Made by a program: the position numbers and the translations under genes | Notes under the pieces: generated by a model | What the model was told of the DNA's origin: nothing | Seen by the model: the letters and a program-made list of their open reading frames with translations, nothing else | The model's database searches: none | Part shown: in pieces, positions 32,739 to 37,805 of the stretch | Position numbering within the stretch: position 1 is the stretch's first letter | Layout: every line of letters begins with the position of its first letter | From: Microbispora sp. ZYX-F-249 | GTDB taxonomy: Bacteria; Actinomycetota; Actinomycetes; Streptosporangiales; Streptosporangiaceae | Length of the DNA: 37,805 nt | NCBI RefSeq assembly: GCF_039649665.1 | Contig: NZ_JBDJAW010000056.1 | Location: 1-37,805, forward strand | Direction: 5' to 3'

Positions 32739-33776
32739 TCAGGACGGGGCGGGGCCGCTGCTCTCCCGGACGATGAGCTCCGGCTCGCTCCAGGCGGGCA
32801 CGGGAGGGGCGGTCTGCGGCTCCAGCCTGCGGTGCAGCAGGCCGAAGCAGGCGCGGCCGAGCCCCTCGAAGTCGAGCCGGACGGTGGTGAGCGAGGGGTT
32901 GAGGTAGGCCGAGGGCGGGGCGTCGTCGAAGCCCACCACGCTGAGGTCGCCGGGGATGTCCCGCCCGGCCTCACGGGCGGCCCGCATGACGCCGAGCGCG
33001 AGGTCGTCGTTGCCGCACAGGATGGCGGTGACCGAGCGGTCCGCCAGCAGGGAGCGGACGGCCAGGTAGCCCGAGCGCGGCGTCCACCCCCCGTGCGACG
33101 GCTCGGGCACCGGGCGGTCCGCGGCGCGCAACGCGTCCCGCCAGCCCTGGGTCCGCTGGGGGGACGGGCTGGTGGAGGAGGGGATGGCCACGTAGTGGAC
33201 CGTCCGGTGCCCCAGGCCGAGCAGGTAACGGGTCGCGTGCGCGGCGGCGGCTCGGTCGTCCAGCCAGACCTGCCACGGGCCGCCGTCCGCGGCGTCGCCC
33301 TCGTCGGGGCGGCGTTCGACGGCGGCGGTCACCGGGACGTCCGGCGGCAGCGCCCGGAGCGCCCGCACGCCCGCGTCGTCGTAGGCGATCACCATGACGG
33401 GCTCCCCGGGCCGGTTGAGCCGCAGGGCGATGTCCGCCTGCTGGGAGTCCGGCTCCAGGACGCTTATGCCGACGGAGAAGCCGGCCGTCCTGGCCGCCTC
33501 CTCCATGCCGCGCAGCGTGGCGGCCGCGCCGTACAGGGCGGTGTCGGAGGTCAGTACGGTGACCGACCGCACCGGGCCTCCCGCCAGCGTCTGTGCAAGC
33601 TTGTTGGGCCGGTAGCCGAGCTCGGCGATGACCTGCAGGACCTTGGCCCGGGTCGTCTCGCTGACCCGGGCCTTGCCGTTGATGACACGAGAGACGGTCT
33701 GCTGCGAGACACCGGCCACACGCGCGACGTCCCAGATGCTCGCCGAGCGGCCGCGAGAAGCGTCCTGCGGTGGCAT
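32739..33776 (-). CDS. LacI-family repressor of the alpha-galactoside locus
   Basis: 345 residues if started at ATG 33776 (GGGAG 11 bases upstream). ATG 33794 would add six residues but has GGAG only 2 bases away. The N-terminal HTH is typical: ASIWDVARVAGVSQQTVSRV, INGKARVSETTRAKV, GYRPNKLAQTLA. The effector domain is of the periplasmic-binding type (SVTVLTSD, AVERRPDEGD, ILCGNDDLALGVMRAAREAG, VVGFDDAPPSAYLNPSLTTV). It lies between transporter and galactosidase genes, and one copy of the shared operator sits at its own start, so autoregulation is likely. The inducer is probably the imported sugar. Confidence 0.9.
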   Translation of the reverse strand: MPPQDASRGRSASIWDVARVAGVSQQTVSRVINGKARVSETTRAKVLQVIAELGYRPNKLAQTLAGGPVRSVTVLTSDTALYGAAATLRGMEEAARTAGFSVGISVLEPDSQQADIALRLNRPGEPVMVIAYDDAGVRALRALPPDVPVTAAVERRPDEGDAADGGPWQVWLDDRAAAAHATRYLLGLGHRTVHYVAIPSSTSPSPQRTQGWRDALRAADRPVPEPSHGGWTPRSGYLAVRSLLADRSVTAILCGNDDLALGVMRAAREAGRDIPGDLSVVGFDDAPPSAYLNPSLTTVRLDFEGLGRACFGLLHRRLEPQTAPPVPAWSEPELIVRESSGPAPS

Positions 33777-33788
33777 GTGACCGGTAAC
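33777..33788. promoter_or_regulatory. LacI operator copy at the lacI start
   Basis: GTGACCGGTAAC (leftward GTTACCGGTCAC) is one mismatch from the perfect palindrome at 28520. It directly abuts ATG 33776, or lies in codons 3-6 if ATG 33794 is used. Bound repressor here could act as a roadblock to readthrough from the transporter genes. Confidence 0.65.
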
Positions 33789-33805
33789 TCCCATAGCTCC
33801 AGAGC

Positions 33806-35146
33806 CTACTTGATGGCGGCGTTCGCCTCGTCGTTGATTTTCTTCGCCGCGTCCTGCGCCGTCATCTGCCCGAGCCAGACCTGGTTGAAGATGTCGAGCG
33901 CCTTCACGTTATAGGTGTCGGCCGCCTCCGTCAGGGGGTAGCCCATCGTGGTGCCCTCGGCCGCCTTCTTGAACCCGGTGACGTCCACGCCCTTGGCCTT
34001 CCACGCCTCGGCGAAGACGTCGTTGAGCGAGCTGATCCCCGGCCAGACGGCGCCCGCCTGAGCCACGGCCTTCTGGTGCTTTTCCGAGGTCAGCCACTTG
34101 AGGAGCTCCCACGCCTCCTTCGGGTGCTTGGTCCCGGAGTAGATCGCCTCGGTCAGGCCGTTGTAGACGCTGCCTCTGCCGACCGGCCCCGCGGGCAGGT
34201 CGGCGACGCCGAAGCCGCCGTCGGGAAGCGCGGTGTCGAAGGCGCGCAGCATCCAGCTTCCGTCCATCGCGGTCGCCGCCTCGCCGCGGCCGACGACCTG
34301 GTCGAGCGACGGGCCGTTGGGCGGGTTGGTGACCGTGGCGGGCACGGCGACGTGGTACTTCAGCCGCAGGTCCTGGACGAACTGGATGGCCTGCACGCAG
34401 GCCGGCTGGTCGATGGTCCACCGGCCCCACGGCTTGTCCTGGAGTTCGCACCCGTTCTGCAGCGCGAAGTTCCACCAGTCCTGCTGGCCGGTGGGCGCCT
34501 GCATGGCCAGGCCGTACTGCTTGACCTTCCCGGGGTCGAAGCCGGGCTCGTCGGCGCGCTTGCCGTTCTCGTCGACGGTCAGCTTCCGCAGCGTCTTGAC
34601 GAAGGTGCCGCCGTCGGTGGGGTTCCAGGTGAGGCCGTCGAGGTCGGCGGGGGTGAGCCCGGCGTCCTTCAGGGCCTTGGCGCTGTAGAAGAGCCCGATG
34701 GTGTCCCAGTCCTTCGGCAGGCCGTACACCTTGCCGTCCACCTTCCAGCCCTCGGCGAGCTTGGGGTCGTAGCCGGAGGTGTCCACCTTGTCCTGCGCGA
34801 TGAGCGGCGCCAGGTCGGTGAGCACGCCCTCCTTGCCGAACTTGGGGAAGTAGGAGACGTGGTCCCAGAAGACGTCGGGCGCCGAGCGCCCGACGAGCTG
34901 GGTCTGCAGCTTGCTCCAGTAGTCGTTCCAGCTGTTCAGCTCGATCTGGACCTTGATGTTCGGGTGGGCCTTCTCGAACTCGCGGATCGACTGCTCGATC
35001 GGCGGCTTCTGCACCTCGTCCCACATCGCGTAGCGCAGGGTGACGACGCCGCCGGACGAGCCGGAGTCGTCGGAACCCCCGCCGCAGGCGGCCACGGTCA
35101 GGAGGGCCGCCATCGCGACCGTAGATAAAGCGATTTTCCTGGACAT
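33806..35146 (-). CDS. Sugar ABC transporter substrate-binding lipoprotein
   Basis: 446 residues from ATG 35146. A lipobox (LLTVAAC) gives a lipid-anchored extracytoplasmic protein. The sequence is of the CUT1 (UgpB/MalE-like) class: VVTLRYAMWDEVQKPPIEQS, IREFEKAHPNIKVQIELN, WNDYWSKLQTQLVGRSAPDV, KEAWELLKWLTSEKHQKAVA. CUT1 binding proteins take oligosaccharides. It is third in the leftward operon; no ATPase is encoded here, so a shared MsiK-type ATPase from elsewhere is probably used, as in other actinobacterial CUT1 systems. Confidence 0.92.
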   Translation of the reverse strand: MSRKIALSTVAMAALLTVAACGGGSDDSGSSGGVVTLRYAMWDEVQKPPIEQSIREFEKAHPNIKVQIELNSWNDYWSKLQTQLVGRSAPDVFWDHVSYFPKFGKEGVLTDLAPLIAQDKVDTSGYDPKLAEGWKVDGKVYGLPKDWDTIGLFYSAKALKDAGLTPADLDGLTWNPTDGGTFVKTLRKLTVDENGKRADEPGFDPGKVKQYGLAMQAPTGQQDWWNFALQNGCELQDKPWGRWTIDQPACVQAIQFVQDLRLKYHVAVPATVTNPPNGPSLDQVVGRGEAATAMDGSWMLRAFDTALPDGGFGVADLPAGPVGRGSVYNGLTEAIYSGTKHPKEAWELLKWLTSEKHQKAVAQAGAVWPGISSLNDVFAEAWKAKGVDVTGFKKAAEGTTMGYPLTEAADTYNVKALDIFNQVWLGQMTAQDAAKKINDEANAAIK

Positions 35147-35177
35147 AGCTGCATGCCCTTCTTCTCTGTGGAGGTGG

Positions 35178-36017
35178 TTACTTCAGCCCGGTCAGGGCGA
35201 TCGAGCGGACGATGTGCCGCTGGAACAGCAGGAAGATCACGACGAGGGGGAGCAGCGCCAGGGCGGCGGCCGCCAGGATCAGGTGGTACTGCGAGGAGTA
35301 CTGGCCCTTCAGTGCCGAGATGCCCAGCGTGACGACCCTGACCGCGTCGCCGTTGGTGATGATCAGCGGCCACAGCAGCGTGTTCCAGGTCGTGATGAAC
35401 GTGATGGTGGCGAGCGTCGCGAGGATCGGGCGGCTCAGCGGGAGCACGACGCGGGTGAGCACGGTCCAGGTGCCCCCGCCGTCGATCCGCGCGGCCGACT
35501 CCAGGTCCCTCGGGATCGTCCGGAAGTACTGCCGCACCAGGAAGATCCCGTACGGCGTGCCGAACGCGGTGGGCAGGATCAACCCGAGATAGGTGTCGAT
35601 CAGCCCGAGCTCCCGCATGATGAGGAAGAGCGGCACCAGGGTGACGATCTGCGGCACCATCATCGTCGCGAGGTAGCCCCAGAACAGCGCGTCGCGGCCG
35701 GGGAACGACATCCGCCCGAAGGCGTAGGCGGCCATCGTGCTGAAGACGACCTGGCCGATCGTGACGGCCCCGGCGTAGACCAGCGAGTGCAGCAGGAAGC
35801 CGGCCATGTCGTACTCCGACCAGACCTTCGCGAAGTTGCCCAGGGTGGCGGGGAAGGCGGGCTCCCACGCGGGGGTGGTGAGCACCCGCGAGGGTTCCTT
35901 GAGAGCCGAGTTCAGCGTCATCAGGTACGGCGCGACCGCGACCGCGGCGCCCATGAGGAGCGCGAGATACAGCGCGCTCCTCTTCAGCTGCGTCCTCTTC
36001 AGCTGGGTCCTCTTCAT
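35178..36017 (-). CDS. Sugar ABC transporter permease (MalG-like)
   Basis: 279 residues from ATG 36017. Its ribosome site GAGG overlaps the TGA of the preceding permease, which ends 7 bases before. Six membrane segments are visible, with the EAA loop RDLESAARIDGGGTWTVLTR and RVVLPLSRPILATL typical of MalG-type subunits. The N-terminus begins with a repeated KRTQL unit encoded by a 15-bp tandem duplication. It forms the import channel with the MalF-like partner. Confidence 0.92.
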   Translation of the reverse strand: MKRTQLKRTQLKRSALYLALLMGAAVAVAPYLMTLNSALKEPSRVLTTPAWEPAFPATLGNFAKVWSEYDMAGFLLHSLVYAGAVTIGQVVFSTMAAYAFGRMSFPGRDALFWGYLATMMVPQIVTLVPLFLIMRELGLIDTYLGLILPTAFGTPYGIFLVRQYFRTIPRDLESAARIDGGGTWTVLTRVVLPLSRPILATLATITFITTWNTLLWPLIITNGDAVRVVTLGISALKGQYSSQYHLILAAAALALLPLVVIFLLFQRHIVRSIALTGLK

Positions 36018-36024
36018 CGGGTCC

Positions 36025-36969
36025 TCACGAGAAGTCGTACACGGTGCGCTTGCGGAAGTAGAGGAACTGCGCCGCGGTCACCAGCAGGATCAGTCCGAAC
36101 AGCACCATCGCCAGCGCCGAGGCGAACCCGGCCCGGAAGAGCTGGAAGCCCTGCTGGTAGATGTGGAAGTTCAGCACGTCGGTGGCGCCGCCGGGACCGC
36201 CCTGGGTCATCACGAAGACCGTGTCGAAGACCTGGAACGACCCGATCGTGTTCGTCACCAGCACGAAGAACAGCGACGGCCGCAGCAGCGGCAGGGTGAT
36301 CATGAAGAACCGCTGCACCGGCGTGGTGCCGTCGATCGCCGCGGCCTCGTACAACTGGTGCGGGATCGCCTGCAGCCCGGCCAGCAGGATCAGCATGGTG
36401 TAGCCGGTGTACTGCCAGACGTTCACCGATGCGATCACCGGCATGGCCCACGCGGGGTCGGTGAGCCAGTTCGGCCCGTCGATCCCCACCATGCCCAGCA
36501 CCTGGTTGACCACGCCGTGCCTCGGGTCGAAGATCCAGGACCAGACGATGCCGAGGGCCACGGGCATGGCCATCCAGGGCAGTACGAAGGCCACGCGGAA
36601 GACCCTGCCGCCGCGCAGCCGCCGGTTCAGGGCGAGAGCCAGCAGCAGGGCCAGCACGGTCTGCGCCGGGATGTTGAGCAGCACGTAGTAGACCGTGTTG
36701 AACAGGGACCGCCACGCATCGGGATCGGCGGCCAGTTCGCGGTAGTTGTCCAGGCCGACGAACGAGGGCGCGCCCATCAGGTTCCAGTCGAACAGGCTCA
36801 GCCCCGCCACCCCGAAGATGGGCGCGACCAGGAACAGCAGGAATCCGATCAGGCTCGGCGCGAGCAGGGCGTACGCCTCGGCCGTGGCGCGCACGTGCCG
36901 CGCGAACCGGCGGTCCGTCCGTCGCCGGCGTCCCTGCGCCGAGGCGAGGGGAACTATGTCATCAATCAC
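36025..36969 (-). CDS. Sugar ABC transporter permease (MalF-like)
   Basis: 314 residues from GTG 36969 with GGAG 6 bases upstream. Six membrane helices, the first at about 30-55 (YALLAPSLIGFLLFLVAPIF), and the EAA loop (LYEAAAIDGTTPVQRFFMIT followed by LPLLRPSLFFV) identify a CUT1 permease of the MalF/UgpA type. It is the first gene of the leftward operon, about 90 bases downstream of a promoter that overlaps a LacI operator. Confidence 0.92.
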   Translation of the reverse strand: MIDDIVPLASAQGRRRRTDRRFARHVRATAEAYALLAPSLIGFLLFLVAPIFGVAGLSLFDWNLMGAPSFVGLDNYRELAADPDAWRSLFNTVYYVLLNIPAQTVLALLLALALNRRLRGGRVFRVAFVLPWMAMPVALGIVWSWIFDPRHGVVNQVLGMVGIDGPNWLTDPAWAMPVIASVNVWQYTGYTMLILLAGLQAIPHQLYEAAAIDGTTPVQRFFMITLPLLRPSLFFVLVTNTIGSFQVFDTVFVMTQGGPGGATDVLNFHIYQQGFQLFRAGFASALAMVLFGLILLVTAAQFLYFRKRTVYDFS

Positions 36970-37055
36970 GCTTCACTCCGTACGCCGCGCGAAATTGGTC
37001 GAGCGGCAGCGGGCTGCCCGGAAATCTGGCGCAGACGCTTCTGCGATGGAGAGAA

Positions 37056-37083
37056 GAGTTACCGATAACATGCCTCGCGTCAA
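37056..37083 (-). promoter_or_regulatory. Promoter of the ABC-lacI-galactosidase operon
   Basis: Read leftward, TTGACG (37083-37078) and TAACTC (37061-37056) lie 16 bases apart. The operator at 37058-37069 covers the -10 and part of the spacer. Confidence 0.5.
37058..37069. promoter_or_regulatory. LacI operator copy at the transporter promoter
   Basis: GTTACCGATAAC (leftward GTTATCGGTAAC) has one mismatch to the perfect palindrome at 28520, with CATG flanking it. Repressor bound here would block the -10 of the transporter promoter. Confidence 0.7.
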
Positions 37084-37254
37084 GGGACGACGTCACCGGC
37101 GGCTCGAGCTCGTGGTCGTGTTCTCACAACGTCGGCCGGGCGGGCGGTAGCGCCCCGCCGGCGACGGTCCGCGCGCGACCGGCGTGCGGGATGACGGGCG
37201 GGTGCGAGGGCACGTGGGGACGAGGAGGTGCGGCGACCAGGCGGAGCAGTCGTT

Positions 37255-37328
37255 GCCGGCCATGGGGGAAAGTCGTCGCCCATGGAAAGTCACCGCCACG
37301 GGAAAGCCGCCGGCCATGGGGAAAGGGG
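37255..37328. repeat. Imperfect tandem repeat, period about 17-19 bp
   Basis: Four successive units share the core CCATGGGGAAAG in varied form, with AAAG recurring at 37269, 37286, 37303 and 37322. The last unit runs into the terminator stem. No open frame spans the repeat convincingly. Confidence 0.5.
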
Positions 37329-37349
37329 CGGCCAGGTCGTGGCCGCCCC
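37325..37349 (-). terminator. Intrinsic terminator of the CBM13 gene at the right edge
   Basis: GGGGCGGCCA at 37325-37334 pairs perfectly with TGGCCGCCCC at 37340-37349 across 5 bases. Read leftward the stem is followed by TTTCCCC. It lies 19 bases after the stop of the leftward CBM13 gene. Confidence 0.75.
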
Positions 37350-37368
37350 CGGTGAGTGAGTGGTGATG

Positions 37369-37805
37369 TCAGACGCGGGTCCACTGCTGGTTGGTGCCGC
37401 CCCAGCAGGAGTAGATCTGGAGTTTCGTGCCGTTGGCGGTGCCGGCGCCGATGACGTCGAGGCACTTGTTCGCCCCGACGGCGGTGATGGTGCCGTCGGA
37501 GTTCAGGCGCCACTTCTGGTTGTTCTGGCCGTTGCAGTCCCAGATGATCACGCTGGTGCCGTCGGCGGTGCCGCCGCCGTTCACGTCGAGGCACTTGTTG
37601 CCGTAGACGCGCAGTTCACCGGCGCTGGTGGAGGTCCACTGCTGGTTGGACTGGCCGTTGCAGTCCCAGATCTGGGCCTGCGCGCCGTTGGTCTGCGACG
37701 CGCCGTTCACGTCCAGGCACCGGCCGGAGGCGACCCCCCTGATCGCGCTCGTGGAGCCGGGGTTCTGGCTCGTGCCCGGAGACGGGCTGGTGTTCGGCGT
37801 CGCGG
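37369..37805 (-). CDS. Secreted enzyme with C-terminal CBM13 (ricin-B lectin), partial
   Basis: The gene enters from the right edge and ends at TGA 37369-37371; about 144 residues are visible. A Ser/Pro/Thr linker (NTSPSPGTSQNPGST) leads into a complete ricin-type beta-trefoil of three repeats, each with CLDV near its start and a QxW motif at its end (NQQWTS, NQKWRL, NQQWTR). Such modules bind galactose- or xylose-containing polysaccharides. The catalytic domain lies outside the window. It is on the same strand as the ABC operon, upstream of it, and may act in the same pathway. Confidence 0.85.
   Translation of the reverse strand, partial: ATPNTSPSPGTSQNPGSTSAIRGVASGRCLDVNGASQTNGAQAQIWDCNGQSNQQWTSTSAGELRVYGNKCLDVNGGGTADGTSVIIWDCNGQNNQKWRLNSDGTITAVGANKCLDVIGAGTANGTKLQIYSCWGGTNQQWTRV

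Larger units (their letters stand above)
36970..37368. other. Regulatory intergenic region of the ABC operon, 399 bp
   Basis: No gene seen. It contains the promoter and operator of the transporter operon (37056-37083), an imperfect tandem repeat (37255-37328) and the terminator of the upstream CBM13 gene (37325-37349). Confidence 0.6.

Noticed and set aside
30530..32776. 748-residue open frame on the plus strand across GH36
   Set aside because: It mirrors the alpha-galactosidase gene, whose catalytic motifs are intact on the minus strand.
1..37805. Mobile element, prophage, defence system, tRNA or CRISPR array
   Set aside because: I found no transposase, integrase, phage structural gene, Cas protein, toxin-antitoxin pair, tRNA-like clover leaf or regular spacer-repeat array; the remnants alone do not prove a mobile element.

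Overview
This is a high-GC actinobacterial chromosome segment. Signs of this are strong third-position GC bias, frequent GTG/TTG starts, GGAGG ribosome sites, and secreted enzymes carrying CBM2 and CBM13 modules on Pro/Ser linkers. Gene content resembles soil saprophytes of the Streptosporangiales or Streptomyces type; that placement is inference. I see no rRNA, tRNA, CRISPR array, transposase or phage gene.

Layout. 1-6250: the end of a family 2 glycosyltransferase, a convergent perfect hairpin, a large secreted LamG/Ig/GH43 glycosidase, an S37 secreted peptidase, and two patches of decayed genes. 6357-9572: a leftward set consisting of a small conserved protein, a polytopic membrane protein, a cupredoxin-like lipoprotein and a membrane-anchored CopC-like protein. 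9731-12572: two tandem secreted SGNH esterases with CBM2 modules in opposite domain order. 13491-16586: mopR-like regulator and modABC for molybdate uptake. 16587-18217: gene debris (secreted-protein remnant, lysA fragment) plus a DUF2199 protein and a small SAV_915/SseB-like protein. 18403-20558: a TetR regulator divergent from a DHA2 drug exporter, with three matching operators between them. 20648-22077: a HAD remnant with an internal deletion, a CBS-pair protein and a SAM methyltransferase. 22267-23748: a CBM2-GH62 arabinofuranosidase. 24247-28416: an MFS exporter, an IclR remnant, then an acetyltransferase-TetR-MFS operon. 28702-37805: a carbohydrate locus.

The most interesting part is the right-hand 9 kb. 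A secreted CBM13-linked clan GH-A glycosidase (28702-30417, rightward) faces a leftward operon encoding two ABC sugar permeases, a binding protein, a LacI repressor and a cytoplasmic GH36 alpha-galactosidase. Near-identical palindromes of the form GTTACCGGTAAC lie at the putative start site of the secreted enzyme, immediately before (or just inside) lacI, and over the -10 of the transporter operon. This supports one locally controlled system: extracellular cleavage, import of an alpha-galactosyl oligosaccharide, and intracellular galactose release. The substrate is not known; arabinogalactan side chains are one testable idea.

The secreted GH43, GH62 and the two acetylesterases suggest arabinoxylan or pectin side-chain removal in the same neighbourhood. 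Several small pseudogenes (HAD, lysA, ssb-like, IclR, two frameshifted unknowns) sit between functional modules, as expected for a chromosome-arm region undergoing turnover. All family names come from reading motifs by eye; no database search was run.
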